Shown piece after piece: positions 8,037 through 14,771 of a stretch of 22,695 nt of DNA. Under the pieces are notes generated by a model. That model saw nothing but the letters and a program-made list of their open reading frames with translations. It did no database searches and was not told the DNA's origin. Position 1 is the first letter of the stretch. The number at the start of each line of letters is the position of its first letter. This stretch comes from JAKPUX01 sp964436305 (GTDB taxonomy: Bacteria > Zhuqueibacterota > Zhuqueibacteria > Residuimicrobiales > Residuimicrobiaceae), in assembly GCA_964436305.1 (NCBI GenBank), contig CAYTCI010000066.1:1-22695 (forward strand), read 5' to 3'. Made by a program: the position numbers and the translations under genes.

Positions 8037-9149
8037 TCAGATCTTGAAAAATATCCGTTGGCGGTAGAGCCAGTAGCAGATCCCCCACAGGGCGAGCCAG
8101 ACGAAGAGGGCGGTAAAGGCCGCCGCGCCCTCCGGGCCGCTCCAGGCGAAGAGGTGTCCGGTGAAGGGCTTGAAGATTCCGGTGATCCAGTCGGCAGCGC
8201 CAGTGTGGCAAAAGAGATAGATGAAGAGCGAGTTCATCCCGACATAGGTGAAAAACCGCGGCACACGCCGCCAGCCGCGGACGTCGACCAGCCAGTAGCT
8301 GAGTCCGAGGGCGATCAGACACCAGCCGCCGCTGACGATGACGAAGGAGCTGGTGCAGATCCGCTTGATAATGGGCGTAACCGGATCGAGAGCCAGTCCG
8401 GTCGCGACGCCAAGGGCGCCGAGGGCGAGCAGATAGAGCACCTTGCGTGTGGAACTCTTGTTGCCGGCGAGCCACTGTCCGGCGACCACACCCCAGATGG
8501 TGTGTGCCGAGGTGGGCACCGCGTTGAAGGCCACCCAGTGACCGTGCGAGAACTTGCCCATCAGCAGCAGATCGACCCAGGAGCCGAAATTATGGTCCGG
8601 CACAAAGGGCTGGTTGAAGCCGGGCACCGCCCACACCCGATAGAGGAGTTCGCTCAACAGGATCATGGCAAAACTGACCGCAACCTGGAGCGCAGCCGGG
8701 TAACGCATCAGTAAAAAAGCCACCAGATAGGTGAAGGAGAGCTGGGCCAGGACATTCCACAGCTCAAAGGTCAGTCGCCCGGCGCTGATGCAATAAAGGC
8801 CGACCCCGAGGATCAGCAGCAGCAGCGAGCGCCGCAGGGCATGACGATAAAGTTTTGCCCAGCCTTCGCCGGCGGCCCGGCGCTTGGCCACCGAAAAGGG
8901 AATGGCCACGCCAACGATGAACATGAAGAAGGGCTGGACCAGATCCCAGAAATGCAATCCGTTCCATTCGTGATGCTCCAGCTGCCAGCCGATAAAACCG
9001 AGCACAGTCCCGTTAAAGGCGGCACCGCGCAGGATCTCATAGAGCAGGGTGGATTCACCGATCAGAAAAAACATCGTCAAGCCGCGGAAGAAATCGAGCG
9101 ACATCAGACGCTCGCGCTGAATTGGAAGAACACCCTCTGACTCCGCCAT
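8037..9149 (-). CDS. DUF5009/HGSNAT-like multispan membrane acyltransferase
   Basis: 370 aa with about ten hydrophobic helices. The N-terminal RLMSLDFFRGLTMFFLI (14-30) and HHEWNGLHFWDLVQPFFMF (59-77) are hallmarks of the heparan-alpha-glucosaminide N-acetyltransferase-like family (DUF5009, related to YeiB and acyltransferase 3). Family members move an acetyl group from cytoplasmic acetyl-CoA to an amino sugar across the membrane. The length matches the bacterial form without the N-terminal lumenal extension of the animal enzyme. The start has AGGAG five bases upstream. It is a single gene with its own promoter (9186-9214) and candidate operator repeats; no obvious sugar-use operon adjoins it. 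The substrate is unknown, and assignment beyond the family is inference. Confidence 0.85.
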   Translation of the reverse strand: MAESEGVLPIQRERLMSLDFFRGLTMFFLIGESTLLYEILRGAAFNGTVLGFIGWQLEHHEWNGLHFWDLVQPFFMFIVGVAIPFSVAKRRAAGEGWAKLYRHALRRSLLLLILGVGLYCISAGRLTFELWNVLAQLSFTYLVAFLLMRYPAALQVAVSFAMILLSELLYRVWAVPGFNQPFVPDHNFGSWVDLLLMGKFSHGHWVAFNAVPTSAHTIWGVVAGQWLAGNKSSTRKVLYLLALGALGVATGLALDPVTPIIKRICTSSFVIVSGGWCLIALGLSYWLVDVRGWRRVPRFFTYVGMNSLFIYLFCHTGAADWITGIFKPFTGHLFAWSGPEGAAAFTALFVWLALWGICYWLYRQRIFFKI

Positions 9150-9185
9150 ACTCGCTCCTGTGAATGGAATGGATCGCTCTCCCTA

Positions 9186-9214
9186 AACATAACGGATTGG
9201 CACATGAAAATCAA
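9186..9214 (-). promoter_or_regulatory. Sigma70-like promoter for the DUF5009 gene
   Basis: Minus strand TTGATT (9214-9209), 17-bp spacer, TATGTT (9191-9186), about 36 bp before the start codon. A CGGATTGG copy lies inside the spacer, where a bound repressor would block polymerase. Confidence 0.55.
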
Positions 9215-9240
9215 GCATAAAGGCGGATTGGAATAATCCG
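9193..9240. repeat. Repeated CGGATT elements, candidate operator
   Basis: CGGATTGG occurs at 9193-9200 and again at 9224-9231, in the same direction and exactly 31 bp apart, about three helical turns. The second copy also forms an inverted pair with AATCCG at 9235-9240 (spacer 5 bp). The first copy lies between the -35 and -10 boxes of the DUF5009 promoter and the second is upstream of it. The layout suggests a transcription factor site, but the factor is unknown. Confidence 0.45.
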
Positions 9241-9270
9241 GTGTCCCAGACTGCAGTGGCAGGAAAAGGG

Positions 9271-9299
9271 TTGTTTTGCTGCGGGGATATCCCTATTTT
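9271..9299 (+). promoter_or_regulatory. Sigma70-like promoter for the thioesterase gene
   Basis: TTGTTT (9271-9276), 17-bp spacer, TATTTT (9294-9299). Transcription would begin near 9306, just before the AAGGAG at 9314-9319 that serves the GTG start at 9325. This argues against a start at 9241. Confidence 0.5.
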
Positions 9300-9324
9300 A
9301 TCGAAGAACAAGCAAGGAGCAACT

Positions 9325-9810
9325 GTGCGCAAGATCCGCAATCCGTTCACCGAACATCCCGGCTACCACTGCTTCGGCTGCTGTCCGACCAATCCCATCG
9401 GTCTGCAGCTGGAATTCTGGCAGGAGGGCGACGACCTGGTCGCATTCTGGCAGCCGCGCAGCGAATACCAGGGCTGGGGCAATATCCTCCACGGTGGCAT
9501 CCAGACCACCCTGCTCGACGAGATCGGCGGCTGGATCATCCTGACCGCTCTCGAAAAGGCGGGGGTGACCGTGCAGATGGAGTTGAAATTTCTCAAGCCG
9601 GTCTCCACGGTGGAGGGCCAGCTCACCCTCCGCTGCCGTATCCGCGAGCAGAAACGCCGCGTCGTCGTGGTGGAGAGTGAACTCCTCAACGCCGCCGGCG
9701 AGATCTGCACGCGCGGCCTGGCGCATTACTTCACCTTCGAACGCGACAACGCCCCCGAACACCTGCGCTTCCCCGAGAAGGACGCCTTTTTCGCACCGGA
9801 AGAGGCCTGA
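9325..9810 (+). CDS. PaaI-family hotdog thioesterase
   Basis: 161 aa from the GTG at 9325, which has AAGGAG (9314-9319) five bases upstream. The reading frame stays open back to a GTG at 9241, but those 28 codons cover the predicted promoter and have no ribosome site. Residues 16-31 (CFGCCPTNPIGLQLEF) and 55-66 (LHGGIQTTLLDE, with HGG 56-58 and Asp65) are the hotdog 4HBT/PaaI signature; the conserved Asp or Glu on the central helix activates water to cleave an acyl-CoA thioester. The length suits a single hotdog domain plus a short charged tail. It is cytoplasmic, monocistronic, and ends at a strong terminator shared with the convergent gene. The acyl-CoA substrate cannot be read from the sequence. 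Confidence 0.88.
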   Translation: MRKIRNPFTEHPGYHCFGCCPTNPIGLQLEFWQEGDDLVAFWQPRSEYQGWGNILHGGIQTTLLDEIGGWIILTALEKAGVTVQMELKFLKPVSTVEGQLTLRCRIREQKRRVVVVESELLNAAGEICTRGLAHYFTFERDNAPEHLRFPEKDAFFAPEEA

Positions 9811-9839
9811 AAAAAGGTCCCGGCGGCCGGGACCTTTTT
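9811..9839. terminator. Bidirectional intrinsic terminator
   Basis: A perfect 13-bp stem AAAAAGGTCCCGG / CCGGGACCTTTTT with a 3-nt loop lies directly after the thioesterase stop and 15 bp before the convergent lipoprotein gene's stop. The A-run and T-run make it work for both strands. Confidence 0.9.
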
Positions 9840-9854
9840 CAGGCAGGCTCTGCG

Positions 9855-11300
9855 CTAGGGGAGAACCTCCCACTTCATCTGCCAATCCCACTGGTCGAAA
9901 TAGAGATTGCCGCCGCGCCACTCCACCTCACCGCGCTGTGAGTCGATCGTCTCCGAGCGGAAATGCTGCTTGGGCGGATCGAAGGGCTGGCTGATGGCAT
10001 CGTTGAAGATCAGCCGGTAGCTGTCCATGCCGCCGATGTAGAACCAGCGCTGCAGCGGATCAGCGGAATCGCGCTGGCCATAGGTCACATCGGCGGGCAC
10101 CCAACCATAAGTTGCGAACCAGAGCATCCCCCAGTCGTGCATGCTGTCGGTCGGCGGCTTGAACTCCCAGCCCGATTGCCAGCGTGCCGGGATGCCACAG
10201 AGGCGGCAGAGGGTGATGAAGGTCAGATGCTGAATTCCGCAGTCGCCGTGATGGTTCTCATAGGCGTACATCGGGATGCAGCGCAGGGTGGAGTACTCAC
10301 GCGCCGAGGCCCAGGGGAGGTTCTCCTCCACCCAGGCGTAGATCTTTTGCGCGAGGCGATAGGGATTGCTCTCGCTGCCGGCGATCTCACGCGCGAGGGC
10401 GCGCAACTCCGGGGTGAAAACGATGTGGGGCGGTTCCTCCTGTAAAAAGGCCTGCAGAGGGCCGTGCGGATCGGCCAGGGTTACCCGCACCGGATCGATG
10501 CGGAAAAAGCTGCCATAGGCGGTGTACTCGTAGACCACATTGAAGCGCGCCGGTGTGCCGGCGACTGCGGACTGCTCGAAATAGATCGTCCGCTGCAACC
10601 GCGAGGTATCGGCGAGAAAATGCCGCTCCGGCAGGTTGCTGATCAGGCGGATGGCGGTCTGGCGGCCGGGGATCTCGCGCGGGAAGGGAAGCCAGCAGCG
10701 GATAGTCTCACCGGCGGGAACGGCATCCGCATCAACGGTGAGGGTATAGTTGATGCGCAAGCGGACCGGCTCGACCCGGGGCTTTTCCGGTGTGGCCTGA
10801 GCGATGATCTTGCGGATATGGTCATCCAGCGTCCAGCTGCCCGACCCGCCGGCCGGGGGCTGATCGTCCGGATGGGCCGCCTGCCAGATTGTGCGGCAGG
10901 CCGGGTTGATGCGGAAGAGGTTACGGGCGGCATACTTGAAATAGCGCTTTTCGCCGTCGATGCGCAGCATCTCCAGGGATTTGTCCGCTTCCCATCCTGC
11001 CAGTTTCAGGCTGTCGGCGTCTGGAATGACCGTGCGGATGAACGCGAGCACCTCGGCTTCGGTTTTGGTGAAATCGAGCCGGATGCGCCGCATACGCTCG
11101 ATCTCAAACTCCAGTTGGGAGCGTTTCCCGGCGGCGAGATCCGTCCGGTCCAGCAGCACCCGGATCTCTTTCTCCGCCCGGGTGAATTCCCCTGCGTCAA
11201 TCAGCGCCGGCCATCTCTCTGCCGGCGGCGGTACGGGCTTGGCGCAGGCGGTCAAGAGGGCCAGAGCCATGAGGGTCATTCCTTTCAGCATCTTGTGCAT
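9855..11300 (-). CDS. Transglutaminase-like lipoprotein
   Basis: 481 aa from the ATG at 11300, which has GGAGAGG just upstream; an in-frame ATG at 11333 would add 11 residues in front of the signal peptide and is less likely. The signal peptide ends in the lipobox LTAC with Cys19, so the protein is lipid-anchored. Residues about 35-170 are a helical N-terminal part. The transglutaminase/protease fold at about 290-420 shows the full triad: Cys354 (HHGDCGIQHL), His388 (SMHDWGMLWF) and Asp404 (GWVPADV). Bacterial members are usually peptidases or amidases acting on peptides or wall fragments, not cross-linking enzymes. It follows the alpha/beta hydrolase gene by 48 bp on the same strand, so the two are probably co-transcribed. 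The substrate is unknown. Confidence 0.88.
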   Translation of the reverse strand: MHKMLKGMTLMALALLTACAKPVPPPAERWPALIDAGEFTRAEKEIRVLLDRTDLAAGKRSQLEFEIERMRRIRLDFTKTEAEVLAFIRTVIPDADSLKLAGWEADKSLEMLRIDGEKRYFKYAARNLFRINPACRTIWQAAHPDDQPPAGGSGSWTLDDHIRKIIAQATPEKPRVEPVRLRINYTLTVDADAVPAGETIRCWLPFPREIPGRQTAIRLISNLPERHFLADTSRLQRTIYFEQSAVAGTPARFNVVYEYTAYGSFFRIDPVRVTLADPHGPLQAFLQEEPPHIVFTPELRALAREIAGSESNPYRLAQKIYAWVEENLPWASAREYSTLRCIPMYAYENHHGDCGIQHLTFITLCRLCGIPARWQSGWEFKPPTDSMHDWGMLWFATYGWVPADVTYGQRDSADPLQRWFYIGGMDSYRLIFNDAISQPFDPPKQHFRSETIDSQRGEVEWRGGNLYFDQWDWQMKWEVLP

Positions 11301-11348
11301 GTTCCTCTCCAGTTGGTAAGATCGCGATAGCATAATACACCGCCGGCT

Positions 11349-12116
11349 TCAGCAGCCGAGATAGGCGCGCAAGTGGTCACACAGGATCTCCTCGGCGTCG
11401 ACATGCAGCCAATGCGAGGCTCCGGGGATGGTCACCAGACGGGCCTGCGGAAACAGCGCCTTGATCAGCGCCTCATCCTCATCGAGGACGTAGTCGGAGC
11501 GGCTGCCGCGGACGAACAGCGCGGGCTTGTCCCAGACGCGGCCGTTCTCGCCGACCGCCGCGAAGATCCGGTCGAGGTTCTCCGACAGGCTTTTGACATG
11601 AATCTGCCAGCGGAAGCCTGAATCGGTACGCTGCAGGTTCTTGAGAATGAACTGCCGGACGCTCGGCCTGGGCACTACCCCGGCGAAGGCGGCATCGATC
11701 TCGGAGCGCCGCTCGAAGCGGCTGAGGTCCAGTGCCATCATGAAATCCAGCACCCGCCGGAAAAAGGGGTGGTTGTAGGCCTTGGGGGCGATGTCGACCA
11801 CCACCAGCTTGTCCACCCGCTGCGGATAACGCAGGGCATGGCACATCGCCGCCTTGCCGCCCATTGAGTGGCCGATCACACTCACCATCCCCAGCCGGTG
11901 CTGGACGATGAACTCCTCCAGGTCCTCCGCCAGCAGGCCATAGCTGAATTCATCGCTGTGCGGCGAATCGCCGTGGTTGCGCTGGTCGAGAAGGTAGACA
12001 GTGTGTTTCTCAGCGATACGCCGGGCGATGGTCAGCCAGTTGTCCGACATCCCGAAGAGCCCGTGCAGGATGATCAGGGGCGGACCGCTGCCAAGTTGTC
12101 TGTAAGCGAGCTGCAT
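11349..12116 (-). CDS. Alpha/beta hydrolase, YbfF/ABHD11-like esterase
   Basis: 255 aa from the ATG at 12116, which has AGGAGG four bases upstream; the in-frame ATG at 12155 would add 13 unconserved residues and start inside the promoter. The fold is standard: oxyanion segment LHGLFGMSDNW, DQRNHGDSPHS, nucleophile Ser84 in GHSMGG, acid Asp208 (RGSRSDYV) and His235 (GASHWLHVD). The length and the DQRNHG.S.H pattern match E. coli YbfF (about 254 aa), a soluble esterase with broad acyl-ester or acyl-CoA activity. It is cytoplasmic and leads the lipoprotein gene by 48 bp. An insertion sequence sits immediately upstream but leaves the core promoter intact. Confidence 0.9.
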   Translation of the reverse strand: MQLAYRQLGSGPPLIILHGLFGMSDNWLTIARRIAEKHTVYLLDQRNHGDSPHSDEFSYGLLAEDLEEFIVQHRLGMVSVIGHSMGGKAAMCHALRYPQRVDKLVVVDIAPKAYNHPFFRRVLDFMMALDLSRFERRSEIDAAFAGVVPRPSVRQFILKNLQRTDSGFRWQIHVKSLSENLDRIFAAVGENGRVWDKPALFVRGSRSDYVLDEDEALIKALFPQARLVTIPGASHWLHVDAEEILCDHLRAYLGC

Positions 12117-12133
12117 AGAGCCTCCTGGCCGGA

Positions 12134-12162
12134 AAAATAACCATTCAGGGGACATTTTGCAA
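12134..12162 (-). promoter_or_regulatory. Candidate promoter for the alpha/beta hydrolase
   Basis: Minus strand TTGCAA (12162-12157), 17-bp spacer, TATTTT (12139-12134). The leader would be only about 10 nt, so this is tentative. The -35 box is 3 bp from the insertion sequence target repeat. Confidence 0.4.
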
Positions 12163-12165
12163 GCA

Positions 12166-12179
12166 TTAAAACATAAAGT
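12166..12179. repeat. Left 14-bp target site duplication of the insertion sequence
   Basis: TTAAAACATAAAGT, identical to 13613-13626 on the other side of the element. An intact duplication suggests that the insertion is fairly recent and has not rearranged. Confidence 0.92.
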
Positions 12180-12271
12180 CAGGCTACCCCCCGAAATCTG
12201 GTGCCGACCCGAGTGTAATTATAGGAAAATAATTGGTCTAAGGGCGAGAAAAAGCTTGTAAAAATAAAAAA

Positions 12272-12316
12272 AGGTTGCCTCATTATAGTCGACCAAACCA
12301 TAAAAGGAGGCAACCT
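12272..12316 (+). promoter_or_regulatory. Hairpin masking the transposase ribosome binding site
   Basis: AGGTTGCCTC (12272-12281) and GAGGCAACCT (12307-12316) are perfect 10-bp inverted repeats with a 25-nt loop. The right arm includes the GAGG of the ribosome site and ends at the base before the ATG. RNA reading in from outside would fold and block translation, whereas RNA starting within the loop would not. This resembles the protection known for IS10 and IS50; here it is inference from sequence. Confidence 0.6.
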
Positions 12317-13594
12317 ATGGACATCAAGAATCGAGTCCACGTTAAATTTAATCAAGTCAGTGCAAAATATCAACCCTATTTCAGCCGGCCGGTATACAAA
12401 TTTATAAGGGACATCCTTTTTGGCATACTCTGTTCGGGTCATGTTCATCTCAGCAAGATTGGCGCGGTACTGCGAGAAGAAAGCAGTTTGAAGAAGACCA
12501 CCGAGCGGTTATCCAGGCAATTAGGGCGGGAAGGTCTTGATCAAGCGTTGAGCAGAGTCCATCTGGAAGTCAACCGGCGGAGTTTTACGCAAGCACACTA
12601 TCTGATTGTTGATCTCAGCGATATCACCAAGCCCTATGCAGAGAAGATGGAAGGATTGGGACGGGTTTATGATGGCAGCACCGGGGAGTTAAGTAACGGG
12701 TATTGGCAACTAAATATCATCGGGGTAGATCAGGGCGGCAGCGCGATTATGCCGATGTTCAGCAGTTTGTACGCGACCGATCGCGAAGGAGGCAAGGGAT
12801 TTTCGGAGAACAAAAAGATCCTGGAGTCGACTGATGTGGTATCGGAGAGTCTGGACAAGAAGCAGATAGTAGTCTTCGATCGGGGTGGCGATCGCGGCAA
12901 GTTGATATATCATTGGCTGAAGGAAAAACAACATTTTATCATACGGCAAACAGGGGAACGGAATATCTATTGTGGGGATGAGCAGATTAATCTGCGGGAT
13001 TTGGCAGTACGCATTCCATTGCGTCATATGATCAGCGTTGACAAGCGCCGTGGCAATCGGATCAGAAAGCGTACCTTTACAGTTGGCGCCCGGCAGGTTT
13101 ACATGCCCAAGCCTTATGCGCCGGGACATTTGGATCAATCCTTGTGGCTGGTCTCGGCCAAAGAACCGGGCAAGGGGTGGAGCTGGTATTTGTGCTTCAT
13201 TCCTGCGGCAAGCGAATATGAGGCGGTACATACCTGCATGCAGGGGTATGGCTATCGCTGGAAGATTGAAGAGGTACATCGTCAGGTTAAAAGCGAATAT
13301 CACCTGGAGCACATCTGCCTGAGACGATACACGGCCTTGAAGAATTTTAACGTTCTATTCTGGATGGCCATGAGTTTTGTCTATCAACACCTGGATGGTA
13401 TCAGTATTGATATTATGCAATATGCAAAAGTCAAACTGGTCTATCGCAGCAGGAAGCTCAAGGAGTACCTCGGCTTTGTCTATTATAAACTGGCCAGAGC
13501 GCTCAAGGTAATATTACTGGAAATAAAACTGAGAAAGCTCAAACTGGGCAGCCCTGCCAGCAATCCCGACCAGTTGGGATTGCTATTTGAATAA
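12317..13594 (+). CDS. IS4-family DDE transposase
   Basis: 425 aa from the ATG at 12317, with AGGAGG six bases upstream. It catalyses cut-and-paste movement of the element. The carboxylates are visible: Asp99 or Asp102 in LIVDLSDITKPYAEK, Asp188 in VVFDRGGDRGK, and Glu318 within Y311-x2-R314-x3-E318-x6-K325, which is exactly the IS4-family Y(2)R(3)E(6)K signature. No frameshift or stop interrupts the frame, and it ends 5 bp before the right inverted repeat, so it should be functional. It is the only gene in the element. Translation is probably limited by the hairpin over its ribosome site. Confidence 0.95.
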   Translation: MDIKNRVHVKFNQVSAKYQPYFSRPVYKFIRDILFGILCSGHVHLSKIGAVLREESSLKKTTERLSRQLGREGLDQALSRVHLEVNRRSFTQAHYLIVDLSDITKPYAEKMEGLGRVYDGSTGELSNGYWQLNIIGVDQGGSAIMPMFSSLYATDREGGKGFSENKKILESTDVVSESLDKKQIVVFDRGGDRGKLIYHWLKEKQHFIIRQTGERNIYCGDEQINLRDLAVRIPLRHMISVDKRRGNRIRKRTFTVGARQVYMPKPYAPGHLDQSLWLVSAKEPGKGWSWYLCFIPAASEYEAVHTCMQGYGYRWKIEEVHRQVKSEYHLEHICLRRYTALKNFNVLFWMAMSFVYQHLDGISIDIMQYAKVKLVYRSRKLKEYLGFVYYKLARALKVILLEIKLRKLKLGSPASNPDQLGLLFE

Positions 13595-13612
13595 AAAACG
13601 GGGGGTACCCTG

Positions 13613-13626
13613 TTAAAACATAAAGT
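13613..13626. repeat. Right 14-bp target site duplication of the insertion sequence
   Basis: TTAAAACATAAAGT, identical to the left copy at 12166-12179. It lies 3 bp before the -35 box of the downstream gene. Confidence 0.92.
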
Positions 13627-13629
13627 AGC

Positions 13630-13658
13630 TTGATTTGCGGGCCAGGGATTGATATATT
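13630..13658 (+). promoter_or_regulatory. Sigma70-like promoter for the thymidylate-synthase-like gene
   Basis: TTGATT (13630-13635), 17-bp spacer, TATATT (13653-13658), then AAGGAGG before the ATG at 13702. The core is intact, but the insertion replaced everything upstream of position 13627, including any UP element or activator site. Confidence 0.6.
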
Positions 13659-13701
13659 GAGCGGAATCTGCTGGAGTGATCACGAATAAGGAGGAAGCGC
13701 C

Positions 13702-14574
13702 ATGAGGGGAGACATTCCGGTTCTCCTGGTCGAAGGAAACGGACTGGCGGAGGCCTGGGAGCAATCCCTGATCAGCCTGCACGGCCAGGGATGCGAGATC
13801 AAGACCGAATACGACAAACCAGAGGATCCGCCGAGCAAGGACTGCTCGATGACCATCGTCGTCCGCGATCCCCAGGCCGAACCGATGATCCACCGCGATT
13901 TTCCCGGCGGGCTGGAGGACCTGCAGGAATACGTCCTCGAGGTGCTCGAGGGGATCAAGGATCATTGCATCCGCGACGCCGCTGCCGGGGAGGCGGATAC
14001 CCGCTGGGAGTATACCTACCACCAGCGCCTTTTCGCCTGGGAGGGACCGGATGCCAGCAAAACCTATGACCAGATCGACCTGATCGCGGAGAAGCTCGCC
14101 CAGACCCCCTGGTCGCGCCGCTGCCAGGCGATCACCTGGAAGGTCTGGGAAGACCTTTACTGCACCGATCCCCCCTGCCTGCAGAGCCTCTGGTGCCGGT
14201 TGCTGCCGGATGAAGAGGGTCGCTGGCGCCTCAATACCAATGTGCGCTTCCGCTCCAACGATGCCTACAAGGCCGCCTTCATGAACATGTTCGCCCTGGT
14301 GCAGCTGCAGGCGGAGATCGCCCGGCGCATCGCCGCCCGTTCCGGGCGGACCGTCGTTCTGGGACGCTATGTCCATCAGGCCGACAGCTACCACATCTAC
14401 GGCTTCAACCTGCGCGAATTCGAATCGCGCTTCCTCCAGGCCCTGCAGAGCCGCTCGTTCGAGCAGCGCACCTTCCGCTACGCCGATGTGCGCGATCTCA
14501 TGGAGGAGGCGATCCCCGCCATCCGCGCCAAGGCGGCGGCTATGGGACGCCAGGATCCTGACGCAAAGGAATGA
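13702..14574 (+). CDS. Thymidylate synthase-family protein, divergent (archaeal-like type)
   Basis: 290 aa, with AAGGAGG seven bases before the ATG. The C-terminal two thirds carry the ThyA pattern: TYDQID (121-126), the phosphate-binding SRR (138-140), catalytic Cys159 in DPPCLQSLW, RSND (184-187), Asn195 in KAAFMN and DSYHIYG (228-234). ThyA transfers a one-carbon unit from methylene-tetrahydrofolate to dUMP. The first 100 residues (LLVEGNGLAEAWEQSLISL, then GQGCEIKTEYD) do not look like the usual RTGTGT-bearing start but recall the archaeal-type synthases. It may be a true dTMP synthase, a dCMP/dUMP hydroxymethylase or a paralogue with another pyrimidine substrate; the sequence alone does not decide. 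It is a single gene ending at a hairpin. Confidence 0.75.
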   Translation: MRGDIPVLLVEGNGLAEAWEQSLISLHGQGCEIKTEYDKPEDPPSKDCSMTIVVRDPQAEPMIHRDFPGGLEDLQEYVLEVLEGIKDHCIRDAAAGEADTRWEYTYHQRLFAWEGPDASKTYDQIDLIAEKLAQTPWSRRCQAITWKVWEDLYCTDPPCLQSLWCRLLPDEEGRWRLNTNVRFRSNDAYKAAFMNMFALVQLQAEIARRIAARSGRTVVLGRYVHQADSYHIYGFNLREFESRFLQALQSRSFEQRTFRYADVRDLMEEAIPAIRAKAAAMGRQDPDAKE

Positions 14575-14585
14575 TCCATTCTGCC

Positions 14586-14614
14586 CCGGCGCTGCCCACC
14601 CTCCGCAGCGCCGG
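14586..14614 (+). terminator. Intrinsic terminator-like hairpin
   Basis: CCGGCGCTGC (14586-14595) and GCAGCGCCGG (14605-14614) form a perfect 10-bp stem with a 9-nt loop, 11 bp after the stop of the thymidylate-synthase-like gene. The T-rich tail is broken (GTTTCCTCACTTTTT), so efficiency is uncertain. Confidence 0.6.
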
Positions 14615-14625
14615 AGCCCGTTTCC

Positions 14626-14760
14626 TCACTTTTTCAGACACGCCAGCCAGATCTCGCCGATCTCCCCTGCCCGCGGCGTAAAGCCGATCTCCACATCGGC
14701 TCCGCTCAGTGCCGCCTGGCGCAGCGCCACGGCAAAGCCACTTTCCGCGGCTTTTTTAAC
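14626..14760 (-). pseudogene. Possible 3' remnant of a lost gene
   Basis: The minus strand holds an open frame of 44 codons ending at TGA (14628-14626): VKKAAESGFAVALRQAAL, continuing through DVEIGFTPRAGEIGEIW to LACLKK. The third codon positions are strongly G/C, as in the window's real genes, and the composition is protein-like. It has no start codon with a ribosome site, and its frame closes upstream at a TAA near 14790 within the TPR gene's end. I do not recognise the family. It may be the tail of a deleted gene or a chance frame. Confidence 0.3.
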
Positions 14761-14771
14761 CCGCCCGGCTC

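Larger units (their letters stand above)
12180..13612 (+). mobile_element. IS4-family insertion sequence, 1433 bp, complete
   Basis: The left end CAGGCTACCCCCCG (12180-12193) and the reverse complement of the right end, CAGGGTACCCCCCG (13612-13599), match at 13 of 14 positions. The element is flanked by a perfect 14-bp duplication and carries one full-length transposase gene. A 10-bp inverted repeat near the left end covers the transposase ribosome site. Base composition is less GC-rich than the neighbouring genes. All parts needed for movement by this class appear present. Confidence 0.93.

Noticed and set aside
9241..9324. Longer thioesterase start at the GTG at 9241
   Set aside because: The extra 28 codons overlap a good promoter and have no ribosome site, while the GTG at 9325 has AAGGAG at ideal spacing.
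12180..13612. Assignment of the element to the IS1634/IS1549 group because of its longer duplication
   Set aside because: The transposase has the exact Y(2)R(3)E(6)K spacing of the IS4 family, and 14 bp is still close to IS4-family lengths.
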